64,000 nucleotides of DNA from Gallionellaceae bacterium. Its GTDB lineage: Bacteria > Pseudomonadota > Gammaproteobacteria > Burkholderiales > Gallionellaceae. Of this stretch, positions 51,594 to 62,132 are shown piece after piece. Within the stretch, counting starts at the first letter, position 1; every line of letters begins with the position of its first letter. The position numbers and the translations under genes are program-made. Under the pieces are notes generated by a model that saw only the letters and a list, made by a program, of their open reading frames with translations, was not told the DNA's origin and did not search any database. The stretch is taken from the NCBI GenBank assembly GCA_019753125.1, contig JAIELH010000026.1:18262-82261 (forward strand), given 5' to 3'.

Positions 51594-52587
51594 GATTCGC
51601 ATACTCACCAATAATTTTTACTTCCGGATGCAGGTCGATGCCGGTCTGTTTCAGCACCATCGCCCGCACTTCATTGATCAGGTTTTCGATGTCCGCCGCC
51701 GTCGCCCCGCCGGTATTCACAATGAAATTGGCGTGTTTTTCCGATACCCGGGCGCCGCCGATCTGCCTGCCTTTCAGCCCGCACTGCTGGATCAGCCGCG
51801 CCGCATGGTCGTTTGGCGGGTTGCGGAACACCGAGCCGGCATTCGGCAGATTCAGCGGCTGGCTGGCGATACGCTTATCCAGCAAGGACTTGATTTCCTG
51901 CCGTGCCGTCGCGCCATCGCCTTCATTGAACTTCAACCATGCGGCGACGAAGAATTCTTCTGAGGATTTGGGATTTGGGATTTGGGATTTGGACAAGAGC
52001 TCACGGGGGTTTGCCAAATCCGAAATCCCAGTTCCTAATTCCTCACGCCTTTTCACGTGCCGGTAACCAATCTCATAATCCAGCGGGGTGCGCTGATGCA
52101 GCGCGCCGCTCCGGTCGACGGCGAGCACGCGCAGCACCTTTTCCCAGGTCTGGCTGCCATAACAGCCGGCATTCATCGCCAGCATGCCGCCCAGCGTGCC
52201 GGGTATCCCGGCAAAGAATTCCGCGCCGCGCAAATTGTGCAACGCGGCGAAACGCGCCAGCTTTGCGCCGGATACTCCGGCCTCGACGTAGATTCCGCCA
52301 TCCGTTTCGAGGCGCAACTCATTCAACGCGCCGTGCAGCAACAACACCGTGCCGCGCAGCCCGCCGTCGCGCACCAGCAGGTTGCTGCCCAGTCCAACCG
52401 GATACAGCGGTTCGTCAGGCGGCAAGCCGCGCAGGAATGCCAGCAGATCATCCAGATCGGCAGGCTGGTACATGCGCTCTGCCGCGCCGCCTGCACGCCA
52501 ACTGGTGTACTTGCGCATCGGCACGTTGTAGCGCAGCGTGCCACGCAATGCCGGGTCGATGAATTGTTGCGGTTCGCTCATGTTCAT
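51586..52587 (-). CDS. murB: UDP-N-acetylenolpyruvoylglucosamine reductase
   Basis: [48 protein letters not shown]. Confidence 0.96.
   Translation of the reverse strand: MNMSEPQQFIDPALRGTLRYNVPMRKYTSWRAGGAAERMYQPADLDDLLAFLRGLPPDEPLYPVGLGSNLLVRDGGLRGTVLLLHGALNELRLETDGGIYVEAGVSGAKLARFAALHNLRGAEFFAGIPGTLGGMLAMNAGCYGSQTWEKVLRVLAVDRSGALHQRTPLDYEIGYRHVKRREELGTGISDLANPRELLSKSQIPNPKSSEEFFVAAWLKFNEGDGATARQEIKSLLDKRIASQPLNLPNAGSVFRNPPNDHAARLIQQCGLKGRQIGGARVSEKHANFIVNTGGATAADIENLINEVRAMVLKQTGIDLHPEVKIIGEYANHG
51962..52047. repeat. Inverted pair of 7-bp-period repeats inside murB
   Basis: GGATTTG GGATTTG GGATTTG GGATTTG opposite CAAATCC GAAATCC CAGTTCC TAATTCC. Confidence 0.9.
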
Positions 52588-53984
52588 GACTTTAATAATT
52601 GCACCAACGCACTCGGCGTATTGCCGATCGATCCCGCGCCCATCGTGACGACCACATCGCCATCGCGCACGATCTGCATGATCGCCTGCGGCATATCCTG
52701 GATATTCCCGGCAAACACCGCTTCGTTTTGCCCCGCCACACGCAAGGCGTGCATCAACGCACGCCCGTCTGCCGCGACGATGGGCTGCTCACCTGCCGCA
52801 TAGACTTCCGCCAATACCAGCGCGTCCACGCTGCACAACACCTTCACAAAATCCTCGAACAAGTCGCGGGTGCGCGTGTAACGGTGCGGCTGAAAGGCCA
52901 GCACCAGCCGCCTGCCCGGAAATGCGCCGCGCACCGCCGCCAGCGTCGCGGCCATTTCCACCGGATGGTGGCCGTAATCGTCGATCAACGTGAACACGCC
53001 GCCGCCAGGCAAATCAATCTCGCCATAGCGCTGAAAGCGTCTGCCGACACCCTGGAATTCGGCCAGTGCGGCAACGATCGCGTCATCCGCCACGCAAACT
53101 TCCAGCGCGATCGCGATCGCAGCCAGCGCATTCAGCACGTTATGCCTGCCCGCCAGATTCAGCGTGATATCCAGATCCTTGGGCGTGCCGTTCTGGCGGC
53201 ATTGCGCGGTAAAGTGCATCTTGCCGCCCTCGTGGCGCACATTCACGGCGCGGATCTGCGCGTCCTCGCTGAAGCCATAAGTGCACACCGGCTTGCTGAT
53301 GCGCGGCAATATCTCGCGCACGTTGGCGTCGTCGATGCACAGCATTGCCATGCCGTAGAACGGCAGATGTTCGACGAAATCCACGAATGCCTGCTTGAGC
53401 CGCGCAAAATCGTGGCCGTAGGTTTCCATGTGATCAGCGTCGATGTTCGTGATCACCGCCAGAATCGGCTGCAAATACAAAAAGGAGGCATCCGACTCGT
53501 CGGCTTCGGCGACGATGAATTCGCCGGTGCCGAGCCTGGCGTTGGTGCCGCTGCTGTTGAGCTTTCCGCCGATCACAAAGGTGGGATCGAATCCGCCCTT
53601 GGCCAGCACGCTGGCAGCCAGCGATGTCGTCGTGGTTTTGCCGTGCGTACCCGCCACCGCGATACCCTGACGCAAGCGCATCAGTTCGGCCAGCATCATC
53701 GCGCGCGGCACCACCGGAATACGGCGCGCACGTGCCGCCTGCACCTCGGGGTTGTCCTTGCCGACAGCGGTGGAAACCACCACCGCATTGGCGTCGGCCA
53801 GATGCTGCCCGTCATGCCCGATATACACCGTCGCACCGAGTTGCCTGAGGCGTTGTGTGGCGGCGTTCTCGCCGAGATCGGAACCGCTGACCTGAAAACC
53901 CAGATTCAGCAACACCTCGGCGATGCCGTTCATGCCCGAGCCGCCGATGCCGACAAAATGAAGGTGTTTGACTTTATGCTTCAT
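52584..53984 (-). CDS. murC: UDP-N-acetylmuramate--L-alanine ligase
   Basis: [41 protein letters not shown]. Confidence 0.98.
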   Translation of the reverse strand: MKHKVKHLHFVGIGGSGMNGIAEVLLNLGFQVSGSDLGENAATQRLRQLGATVYIGHDGQHLADANAVVVSTAVGKDNPEVQAARARRIPVVPRAMMLAELMRLRQGIAVAGTHGKTTTTSLAASVLAKGGFDPTFVIGGKLNSSGTNARLGTGEFIVAEADESDASFLYLQPILAVITNIDADHMETYGHDFARLKQAFVDFVEHLPFYGMAMLCIDDANVREILPRISKPVCTYGFSEDAQIRAVNVRHEGGKMHFTAQCRQNGTPKDLDITLNLAGRHNVLNALAAIAIALEVCVADDAIVAALAEFQGVGRRFQRYGEIDLPGGGVFTLIDDYGHHPVEMAATLAAVRGAFPGRRLVLAFQPHRYTRTRDLFEDFVKVLCSVDALVLAEVYAAGEQPIVAADGRALMHALRVAGQNEAVFAGNIQDMPQAIMQIVRDGDVVVTMGAGSIGNTPSALVQLLKS

Positions 53985-54001
53985 CTCTTAACCCCATTTG
54001 C

Positions 54002-54072
54002 CCACGAAAGACACGAAAAGCACGAACAAAGCAGGCCACGGTTTTATTTCGTGCCTTTCGTGTTTTTCGTGG
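54002..54072. repeat. Inverted CACGAAA-type repeat between murC and murG (period about 9)
   Basis: CCACGAAAGACACGAAAAGCACGAA opposite TTTCGTGCCTTTCGTGTTTTTCGTGG. Confidence 0.88.
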
Positions 54073-54091
54073 ACTGAATTGTTTTTCAGCT

Positions 54092-55270
54092 TCATGCTTC
54101 TGCCAGTTCTGCGCATACCTGCGCCACCTGTTGTGCCGCATCGGTTTTAGCCACGCTACGCGCCTGTTGCGCCATCACCAATAATTTTTGGCGACCTTGC
54201 ACGTCATCTGCAAACTGGCGCAGCAACTGCGCCAGCTTTTCAGCACTCATCTCACCTTGTGGCAATAAAATCGCGGCGCCGCGTTCGCTCAGAAACTGCG
54301 CGTTGTGCGTCTGGTGATCGTCCACCGCAAACGGGAACGGGATCAGGATGCTCGCCACACCCGCCGCAGCCAGTTCTGCGATCGTCAATGCGCCGGCGCG
54401 GCAAATCACCAGATCGGCCTCGGCATAGCGAGCCGCCATGTCGTCGAGGAATGGCCGGATGTCCACCTCCGACACGTTACTGGCGCAGCCAGCCGTTTGC
54501 GGGAGGAGGTGGAGGGGCGGCATTCCCGCACCCGTCGCTTGCGCGCACCGTGTCATGCCGCCCACCTGTACGCCGGCCTGCCGGTATAACTGCTGCACCG
54601 CATCGAAATGCTGCTTGCCGGCCTGATGAATCACGTTCGGACGAACAGCTTCCGGCAGCAGCGCCAATGCCTGCGGCAAGGCTTCGTTGATCGCCTTCGC
54701 CCCCAGGCTGCCGCCGACAACCAGCACGTTCAGCCTGCCGCTGCGCGCGGCATAACGCTGTTGCGGTTCGGCTAATGCCGCGATGTCGCCGCGCACCGGA
54801 TTGCCGCACCAGATGGCTTTGGGCAACACATCGGGAAAACCGCTCAACACCTGCCGCGCGATGCGCGCCAGCACCTTGTTGCTCAATCCGGCAATGGAAT
54901 TTTGCTCGTGTATCACCAGCGGCCTGCGCAGCAACGCCGCGACGATCCCGCCCGGAAAAGTGATGTAGCCGCCCATGCCCAGCACCACATCGGGGCGATG
55001 GCGAAATATCGCGACCGCGCTTTGCCACAATGCGACCAGCAGATTGAACGGCAACCGCACCAGGCGCATGAATCCCTTGCCGCGCACCCCGGAGAAGCGC
55101 ACCCAAGCCATGTTGTAACCATGCCTGGGCACCAGTTCCGCTTCCATGCTGTCAGGCGCGCCCAGCCAAGTCACCAGCCAGCCCTGTGCGCGCAAAATGT
55201 CGGCAACTGCCAAGGCGGGGAAGATATGCCCACCAGTGCCGCCAGCCATGATCAGGATTGAGCGGTTCAT
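54092..55270 (-). CDS. murG: UDP-GlcNAc:undecaprenyl-PP-MurNAc-pentapeptide transferase
   Basis: [45 protein letters not shown]. Confidence 0.97.
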   Translation of the reverse strand: MNRSILIMAGGTGGHIFPALAVADILRAQGWLVTWLGAPDSMEAELVPRHGYNMAWVRFSGVRGKGFMRLVRLPFNLLVALWQSAVAIFRHRPDVVLGMGGYITFPGGIVAALLRRPLVIHEQNSIAGLSNKVLARIARQVLSGFPDVLPKAIWCGNPVRGDIAALAEPQQRYAARSGRLNVLVVGGSLGAKAINEALPQALALLPEAVRPNVIHQAGKQHFDAVQQLYRQAGVQVGGMTRCAQATGAGMPPLHLLPQTAGCASNVSEVDIRPFLDDMAARYAEADLVICRAGALTIAELAAAGVASILIPFPFAVDDHQTHNAQFLSERGAAILLPQGEMSAEKLAQLLRQFADDVQGRQKLLVMAQQARSVAKTDAAQQVAQVCAELAEA

Positions 55271-55353
55271 ACCGGAAGCCCCCTTGCTACTCTCCGGTTT
55301 TGGTTTCGGCCGCCCCTGTGGGACTTAACTTGCTCACGCAAGTTAGCCTTCAC

Positions 55354-55419
55354 CGAAACAGACGAGTTGTGAGTGCGTGTACTCATACTGGGAGTCCCCG
55401 CGCAACTCGTCTGTTTTCG
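55354..55419. repeat. Inverted repeat duplicating the 3' coding end of ftsW
   Basis: CGAAACAGACGAGTTG (55354) versus CAACTCGTCTGTTTTCG (55403). Confidence 0.82.
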
Positions 55420-56546
55420 TAATCAACTCGTAGCAGCACCGCCGCCGCGATGCAATTCACCACGACGCCGCTACCGCCGAAGCTGAGGAACGGCAGGGTC
55501 AATCCCTTGGTCGGCAGCACGCCCATATTTACGCCGATGTTGATCATCGCCTGCACGCCGAGCCATACGCCGATACCCTGCGCGACCAGCGCCGGGAAGT
55601 TGCGTTCGAGGAATGCGGCATGGCGGCCGATCTGGAAGGCGCGCACCACCAGCACCGCGAACAACACAATCACCGCAGCCACGCCGGCCAGCCCCAGTTC
55701 TTCCGCGATCACCGCCATCAAAAAATCGGTGTGCGCTTCGGGCAAATAAAACAGTTTTTCGACGCTCGCCCCCAGACCCACCCCCAGCCATTCGCCGCGC
55801 CCGAACGCGATCAACGCGTGGCTCAGTTGATAGCCCTTGCCATACGGGTCAGACCACGGATCCATGAAGCCGATGACGCGCTGCATCCGGTATGGCGAGG
55901 AAAGGATCAGCGCGGCAAACGCCAGCGGCAGCGCCACGAGCAGCGCGGCGAACACTTTGATATTGAATCCGCCCAACCACAGCGTGCATAACGCGATCGC
56001 ACAAATCACGACGAACGCGCCCATGTCCGGTTCCAGCAGCAGCAAGCCGCCGACCAGCACCATCACCGCCAGCATCGGCGCGAAAGTTTTTGTCAGCAAA
56101 TGTTTGATCTTGCCTTTGCGTACCGTGTAATCGGCGGCATACAGCACGGCAAACAGCTTCATTAATTCCGAGGGCTGCAGGTTGATCACGAACAACGACA
56201 GCCAGCGCCGGCTGCCGTTCACCTCGCGCCCGATGCCCGGAATCAGAACCAGCACCAGCAATGCGGCGCCGAACAGAAATAAATACGGCGCATAGTTCTG
56301 CCATATCTGCACCGGCACCTGAAAGGCAAACAGGCCGGCCAGCAAACCCACGGTGATGAATATTCCATGGCGCAGCAAGTAATAACCCGGCTGATAGCCG
56401 GTAAATTTGCTTGCCTCCGCCGTGGCGACCGAAGCGGAATAAACCATCACCAGGCCGAGCATCAGCAGACCCGCCAACACCCAGATCAGCAGCTCGTCGA
56501 ATTGCGCCTGCGGCGGGCGGGTGTGGGTTTTGACTAGCGAGACCAT
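55383..56546 (-). CDS. ftsW: Lipid II polymerase / division protein FtsW
   Basis: [36 protein letters not shown]. Confidence 0.97.
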   Translation of the reverse strand: MVSLVKTHTRPPQAQFDELLIWVLAGLLMLGLVMVYSASVATAEASKFTGYQPGYYLLRHGIFITVGLLAGLFAFQVPVQIWQNYAPYLFLFGAALLVLVLIPGIGREVNGSRRWLSLFVINLQPSELMKLFAVLYAADYTVRKGKIKHLLTKTFAPMLAVMVLVGGLLLLEPDMGAFVVICAIALCTLWLGGFNIKVFAALLVALPLAFAALILSSPYRMQRVIGFMDPWSDPYGKGYQLSHALIAFGRGEWLGVGLGASVEKLFYLPEAHTDFLMAVIAEELGLAGVAAVIVLFAVLVVRAFQIGRHAAFLERNFPALVAQGIGVWLGVQAMINIGVNMGVLPTKGLTLPFLSFGGSGVVVNCIAAAVLLRVDYENRRVARGLPV

Positions 56547-57970
56547 GCGCCCTCCCCGCCCAGATCGTGCACCGCACCGACAAACACTTCGGCGCGATGC
56601 GCGTAATTGCGGAACATGTCGAAACTGGCACAGGCCGGTGACAGCAGCACCGCGTCGCCGCTTTGCGCCAGTTGCGCTGCCTGCTGCACCGCATCGCTCA
56701 TATCCTTCGCGCGCCGCACCTGCACATGGCAGCCATTCAGCGCGGCTTCGATCAGCGGCGCATCGCGCCCGATCAGCACCACGGCGCGTGCATGCTGCGC
56801 GACTGCCGGCTTGAGCGGCGCGAAATCCTGCCCTTTGCCTTCGCCGCCGGCGATCAGCACCGCTTTACGGCCAAGACCTTGCAATGCGGCCACCGTCGCG
56901 CCGACATTGGTGCCTTTGGAATCGTCGTAATAAGCGATTCCGCCTATTTCCGCGATATGCTCCACGCGATGCGGCAAACCCTTGAAGCTGCGCAATGCGG
57001 CAATCAGCTTGTGCATCGGCAAATCGATCGCACGGCACAATGCCAGTGCGGCCAGCGCATTGGTGGCGTTGTGCAGCCCGGTTACCTGCAACTCGCTGGT
57101 CTTGAGCAAACGCTCGCCGCCCTGCATCAGCCAGATGCTGCCTGCGTGGCGCTCGATGCCGAAGTCGCCTTCGATACCTCCCGAGCTGTCCAGGCCGTTC
57201 CAGCCGCTCATCGATAATATCGGAACAGCAGTTGTGCCAAAGGTTGTATGGGTGCGCCCCGGCAATGCCATGCCTGCGCTGCGTGCATCGTCACGATTCA
57301 ATATTTGCACGCCGCTGCCCTGGAAAATGCGCGCCTTGGCCGCAGCATATTCGTCGATGCCGGCATAGCGATCCAGGTGATCCTCGCTGACATTCAGCAC
57401 CGTCGCCGCATCGGCATTCAGGCTATATGTGGTTTCCAACTGGAAGCTGGACAATTCCAATATCCATATCTCGGGTTGTTGCGCGCCGCGCTGCAAAACG
57501 ACATCCAGCACCGCCGGAGAAATGTTGCCTGCCGCCACCACATCCTTGCCCGCCGCCCGGCACAAATGCTCGACCATCGCAGTGACGGTGGTCTTGCCGT
57601 TTGACCCGGTAATCGCAAGAACCTTGGTATTCGACCGCAGCCCGCTGGCCGCCAGTTGTTGCGCGAATAGCTCGATGTCGCCAACCACGGGAATGCCGCG
57701 TGCCACGGCTTTTGCGACAAGCGGGTCGCGCATCGGCACGCCCGGGCTGATCGCAATCAGATCGATACCGTCAAGCAGCGCCTCGCCGAATGCACCGCAG
57801 AATACCTGTCCGGCCGCCACATACCGGCCTGCTTCAGCCAAACCGGACGGTGCACTGCGACTATCTGCGGCGCGTAAGCGCGCACCCTGCGCGCTGAGCC
57901 AGCGCAGCATCGATAACCCGGTCTCGCCGAGACCGAGTACCAGCACAGATTTGTCAGACCAATTCTTCAA
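56534..57970 (-). CDS. murD: UDP-N-acetylmuramoylalanine--D-glutamate ligase
   Basis: [37 protein letters not shown] start at 57970 preceded by GGAGGT. Confidence 0.96.
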   Translation of the reverse strand: MKNWSDKSVLVLGLGETGLSMLRWLSAQGARLRAADSRSAPSGLAEAGRYVAAGQVFCGAFGEALLDGIDLIAISPGVPMRDPLVAKAVARGIPVVGDIELFAQQLAASGLRSNTKVLAITGSNGKTTVTAMVEHLCRAAGKDVVAAGNISPAVLDVVLQRGAQQPEIWILELSSFQLETTYSLNADAATVLNVSEDHLDRYAGIDEYAAAKARIFQGSGVQILNRDDARSAGMALPGRTHTTFGTTAVPILSMSGWNGLDSSGGIEGDFGIERHAGSIWLMQGGERLLKTSELQVTGLHNATNALAALALCRAIDLPMHKLIAALRSFKGLPHRVEHIAEIGGIAYYDDSKGTNVGATVAALQGLGRKAVLIAGGEGKGQDFAPLKPAVAQHARAVVLIGRDAPLIEAALNGCHVQVRRAKDMSDAVQQAAQLAQSGDAVLLSPACASFDMFRNYAHRAEVFVGAVHDLGGEGAWSR

Positions 57971-57985
57971 AATACCTCCAGTTAT

Positions 57986-58058
57986 GGTGAGTAGTAAGTT
58001 GTAAGTCGTAAGTGGAAAAACCGCGCGCACTTACCACTTACCACTTACCACTCACCAC
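57986..58058. repeat. Inverted pair of 7-bp-period repeats between mraY and murD
   Basis: GGTGAGT AGTAAGT TGTAAGT CGTAAGT opposite GCACTTA CCACTTA CCACTTA CCACTCA CCACTA. Confidence 0.93.
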
Positions 58059-59143
58059 TATCTCAACTTCAACGTCGCCAGCCCCAGCAATACCAGCAGC
58101 ATCGTGATAATCCAGAAACGCACGACAACCTGCGTCTCTTTCCAGCCCTTCAACTCATAGTGATGATGCAACGGCGCCATGCGGAACACGCGCTTGCCGG
58201 TGAGCTTGAACGAGGCCACCTGGATCATCACCGACACCGCCTCGACGACGAACACGCCGCCCATGATGAACAGCACCAGCTCCTGGCGCACGATCACCGC
58301 CACGACACCGAGCGCCGCGCCGAGCGCCAGCGCGCCGACATCACCCATGAACACTTCGGCCGGGTAAGCGTTGAACCACAGGAACGCCAATCCCGCACCG
58401 GCAATCGCGCCGCAAAATATCGCCAGTTCGCCTGCGCCGGGGATGTAGGGAATACCGAGATATTTCGAGAACACCGCATTACCCGCGACATAGGCAAAGA
58501 TCGACAGTGCGCCGCTGACCATCACGGTCGGCATGATCGCCAGCCCGTCCAGGCCATCGGTCAGATTCACCGCATTGCTGGTGCCGACAATGACAAAATA
58601 CGACAGCACGATGAACGTGAGTGCCGACAACGGGAACACAATGAATTTCAGGAACGGCACGATCAGTTCGGTATGTGCGGGCAAACTGGCGATGCTCCAT
58701 AAATAGGCGCCTGCAACCAAGGCGATAACCGACTGCCAGCCCATCTTTGCCCTGGCTGACAAACCCTTGGGGTTGCGATGCACCACCTTGCGGTAATCAT
58801 CCACCCAGCCGATTGCGCCGAAGCCCAGCGTGGTGAGCAGCACTACCCAGACGTAACGATTGTGCAAGTCGCCCCACAACAACGTAGTGATCGCTATTGA
58901 AACCAGAATCAGCGCGCCGCCCATCGTCGGCGTGCCGGCCTTAACCAGATGCGTCTGCGGCCCATCGCTGCGCACCGATTGGCCGATCTTGTAGGCAGTC
59001 AGCTTGCGGATCATCGCCGGCCCGACCATGAATGAAATGACCAGTGCGGTCATCGCGGCGAGCACGGTGCGCAGCGTGATGTAATTAAACACGCTGAAGA
59101 ACCGGATATCCTGGGCCAGCCATTGGGCGAGTGCTAATAACAT
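58058..59143 (-). CDS. mraY: Phospho-N-acetylmuramoyl-pentapeptide-transferase
   Basis: [44 protein letters not shown]. Confidence 0.98.
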   Translation of the reverse strand: MLLALAQWLAQDIRFFSVFNYITLRTVLAAMTALVISFMVGPAMIRKLTAYKIGQSVRSDGPQTHLVKAGTPTMGGALILVSIAITTLLWGDLHNRYVWVVLLTTLGFGAIGWVDDYRKVVHRNPKGLSARAKMGWQSVIALVAGAYLWSIASLPAHTELIVPFLKFIVFPLSALTFIVLSYFVIVGTSNAVNLTDGLDGLAIMPTVMVSGALSIFAYVAGNAVFSKYLGIPYIPGAGELAIFCGAIAGAGLAFLWFNAYPAEVFMGDVGALALGAALGVVAVIVRQELVLFIMGGVFVVEAVSVMIQVASFKLTGKRVFRMAPLHHHYELKGWKETQVVVRFWIITMLLVLLGLATLKLR

Positions 59144-60618
59144 TTAGTGCCCCTTTCGTTGTGGGAAGAGGGAAGGGAGAAGAGGGAAGGGGAAGAGCCG
59201 GCACCCGCTCCACCCTTCTCCCTTCCCACTTCCCCCTTCTCTGTGTCCACGCAGTAGGACACAACACGCTCCATTCTCATGAAGCGCGAGCCTTTCACCA
59301 GCATGGTGGTATTAGCACCCAATTCTTTTTCGAGCGCGCCGCACAAGTCTTCGACGCTCTCGAAATGTTGCCCGCCGCTGCCAAATTCACGCACCGCATT
59401 GCGGCTCAATTCACCCAGCGCATAGAGCTTTTCGATTCCGGCACGGCGCGCCTCGCTGCCGATTTCGGCATGCAAAACCGCCGCATCATCGCCCAGCTCG
59501 CCCATATCGCCCATCACCAGCACGCGCTTGCCGTCGGGCTTTTCAACGGCGCTTTGGGCCAACACGCCGATTGCGGCACACATCGAGGCGGGATTGGCGT
59601 TATAGGTATCGTCGATCAACACCGCACCCTGCCGTGCTGTCTTGCGTTGCAGCCGTCCGGGCACGCCGCCGAAGCGCTGCAAACCGGCGGCAATGATTTC
59701 CAGCGGCAGGTTCAGCGCAACGGCAGCGGCAATTGCGGCCAGCGCATTGCGCGCGTTATGTGCGCCCGGCACTTGCAGCTCGACCGTAAATGCCCCCTGC
59801 GGCGTCTGCACGTCCAGCCTCAATCCGGCACCCTGCGGTTGCCACTGTCCGCAGATGTCTCCAGGTTGATCCAGTGCAAACTCAAGCAGTGACCGGGTGC
59901 CTGCCAGCATGCGCCACAAAGGCGCATGCGCATCATCGGCATTGAGTACCGCCGTGCCTTTGTACGCCAGCCCGGCAAATATCTCACCCTTGGCGTGTGC
60001 CACAGCTTCCACCGAACCCAGTCCTGCCAGATGCGCACCGCTGGCATTGGTGATCAGCGCCACATCGGGACAGGCGATATGCGTCAGGTAATCAATCTCT
60101 CCCGGATGGTTCATGCCCATCTCGATCACCGCATAACGGTGCTGCGCATTCAGTTGCAGCAACGTCAACGGCATGCCGATGTCGTTGTTGAGGTTACCCT
60201 GGGTGGCAAGAACGCCTTTTTCGCTCCCCGCCGCCGCGCGCAATATTGCGGCGAGCATCTCTTTCACCGTGGTCTTGCCGTTGCTGCCGGTGATCGCGAC
60301 CAGCGGAATGTCAAACTGCTTGCGCCAGTACGCGGCAAGCTGGCCCAAGGCCAGGCGCGTATCCTTGACCAGCAGGATTTGGGAATTGGGAATTGGGATT
60401 TTGGAGGTGGCGCTGTCGGCGTTGAGCATCACGGCGGCTGCGCCGGACTGCAATGCGGCGGCGGCAAATTCTGCGCCGTCGAAATGCTCACCGCGTAGCG
60501 CGATGAACAGATCACCCGCCTTGATCTTGCGGCTGTCGCTCGACACGGCAGCAAAGCGCACATCTGCACCGATCAAACGGCCATTCAGCACTTGCGCGGC
60601 TTGCGAAAGCAGCATCAT
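59134..60618 (-). CDS. murF: UDP-N-acetylmuramoyl-tripeptide--D-Ala-D-Ala ligase
   Basis: [45 protein letters not shown]-terminus [24 protein letters not shown] is encoded by a 7-bp repeat tract. Confidence 0.96.
   Translation of the reverse strand: MMLLSQAAQVLNGRLIGADVRFAAVSSDSRKIKAGDLFIALRGEHFDGAEFAAAALQSGAAAVMLNADSATSKIPIPNSQILLVKDTRLALGQLAAYWRKQFDIPLVAITGSNGKTTVKEMLAAILRAAAGSEKGVLATQGNLNNDIGMPLTLLQLNAQHRYAVIEMGMNHPGEIDYLTHIACPDVALITNASGAHLAGLGSVEAVAHAKGEIFAGLAYKGTAVLNADDAHAPLWRMLAGTRSLLEFALDQPGDICGQWQPQGAGLRLDVQTPQGAFTVELQVPGAHNARNALAAIAAAVALNLPLEIIAAGLQRFGGVPGRLQRKTARQGAVLIDDTYNANPASMCAAIGVLAQSAVEKPDGKRVLVMGDMGELGDDAAVLHAEIGSEARRAGIEKLYALGELSRNAVREFGSGGQHFESVEDLCGALEKELGANTTMLVKGSRFMRMERVVSYCVDTEKGEVGREKGGAGAGSSPSLFSLPSSHNERGTKCY
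59160..59241. repeat. Inverted pair of 7-bp-period repeats in the murF 3' end
   Basis: GGGAAGA GGGAAGG GAGAAGA GGGAAGG GGAAGAG opposite CCCTTCT CCCTTCC CACTTCC CCCTTCT. Confidence 0.92.
60373..60406. repeat. 7-bp-period repeat inside murF
   Basis: AGGATTTG GGAATTG GGAATTG GGATTTTGG; encodes [10 protein letters not shown]. Confidence 0.88.
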
Positions 60619-62132
60619 GCGCGCACCTCCGCTTGCCAGGTTTGCAGGGCCCGCTGGGCAATTTGCACATCGCTGAACGGATATTTCACGCCGCCGATTT
60701 CCTGATAATCCTCATGCCCCTTGCCCGCCAGCAGCACGGTATCGCGCTGCTGCACCAGACTGATCGCGCGCTCGATCGCGGCGGCACGATCGATAATGAT
60801 TTCGTGATTGTTTGCATTCATACCACCAACCACTTCGGCGATGATGTGCTGCGGGTTCTCGCTGCGCGGGTTGTCGCTGGTGACGATGCAGTAATCCGAA
60901 AATTTTTCGGCAACCATTCCCATCATTGCGCGCTTGCCCCGGTCGCGATCGCCGCCGCAACCGAACACGCAAATCAGCCTGCCGCCGCTCTGAGCGTTTA
61001 CCTCGCGCAACGCCAGCAACACCTTCTCCAGCGCATCCGGCGTGTGCGCGTAATCCACGACCACTGCCGGTTGCTGCATGCCGCCCAGCCGCTGCATGCG
61101 CCCGGCCACCGCCTGCACCTTGCCCAGCAATGGCACGGCCTGATCCAGCGCGATATCGCTGACCAGCAACACCGCAAGCGCCCCGAGCAGATTTGCCGCA
61201 TTGAAGCGCCCGACCAGCGCGCTGCGCAATTGCGCGCCCCCCCAGCTCGAATGTATTTCCAGGCTCAATCCGCATGTGCTCATTTCCACCAGACGACCAT
61301 ACACCATCCGGATGCCGAGCCGCTCGGCCAATTGCAATGCCGCATCGGTCATGCCGTAGCCGACCACCTCCCGCGATGCACCGGAAACCGGCTCATCACA
61401 TAACTCCTCTGCCAGCCCCGCACCGAATGCATCGTCGAGATTGAGCACGACACAGCGCAAATTTTCCCAGTCAAACAGCTTGCGCTTGCTTGCCGTATAG
61501 CTTTCCATATCGCCGTGGTAATCGAGATGGTCGCGGCTCAGATTGGTGAGCAGCGCCACATCGAAGCGCACTCCGTTCACCCGGCCCTGCGCCAGCGCAT
61601 GCGAGGACACTTCCATCGCCACGGCGCGCGCGCCATCGCGCAAGTATTCGGCCAGCAGACCATGCACACTGAGCGCGTCGGGCGTCGTATTGGCGCTGGC
61701 CTGCAAGCCGCCCAACAGCCCGTTGCCCAGCGTGCCGATCAGCGCGCAGCGCTGCCCGGCGGCATCCAGTGCATGCGCAATCCAGTGGCTGGTCGAAGTC
61801 TTGCCGTTGGTGCCGGTGACGCCGATCACCCGCAACCGCTCCGAAGGGCCGCGATACACCGCATCCGCAAGCCAGCCGGCCTTGCGGCGCAAATCGGCCA
61901 CCGCCAGATTGGGCACCTGCCACGCATCGTTCCAGGCAAAATTGTGCGCTTCCCAGATCACCGCGCTCGCGCCCTGCGCAATCGCCTGCGCGATGAACTG
62001 CCGCCCGTCGAGTTTCTCGCCGGGATAGGCAATAAAAGTGTCGCCTTTCTGCACGGCGCGACTGTCATTCACCAGGCGTGATACGGGCACGCCCAGTTTG
62101 CTTGATAGTTCAATAAGAGAAGGCTTCATCAC
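60615..62132 (-). CDS. murE: UDP-MurNAc-tripeptide synthetase
   Basis: VTGTNGKTSTSHWIAHAL; VFGCGGDRDRGKRAMMG; SDNPRSENP. Confidence 0.97.
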   Translation of the reverse strand: MMKPSLIELSSKLGVPVSRLVNDSRAVQKGDTFIAYPGEKLDGRQFIAQAIAQGASAVIWEAHNFAWNDAWQVPNLAVADLRRKAGWLADAVYRGPSERLRVIGVTGTNGKTSTSHWIAHALDAAGQRCALIGTLGNGLLGGLQASANTTPDALSVHGLLAEYLRDGARAVAMEVSSHALAQGRVNGVRFDVALLTNLSRDHLDYHGDMESYTASKRKLFDWENLRCVVLNLDDAFGAGLAEELCDEPVSGASREVVGYGMTDAALQLAERLGIRMVYGRLVEMSTCGLSLEIHSSWGGAQLRSALVGRFNAANLLGALAVLLVSDIALDQAVPLLGKVQAVAGRMQRLGGMQQPAVVVDYAHTPDALEKVLLALREVNAQSGGRLICVFGCGGDRDRGKRAMMGMVAEKFSDYCIVTSDNPRSENPQHIIAEVVGGMNANNHEIIIDRAAAIERAISLVQQRDTVLLAGKGHEDYQEIGGVKYPFSDVQIAQRALQTWQAEVRA

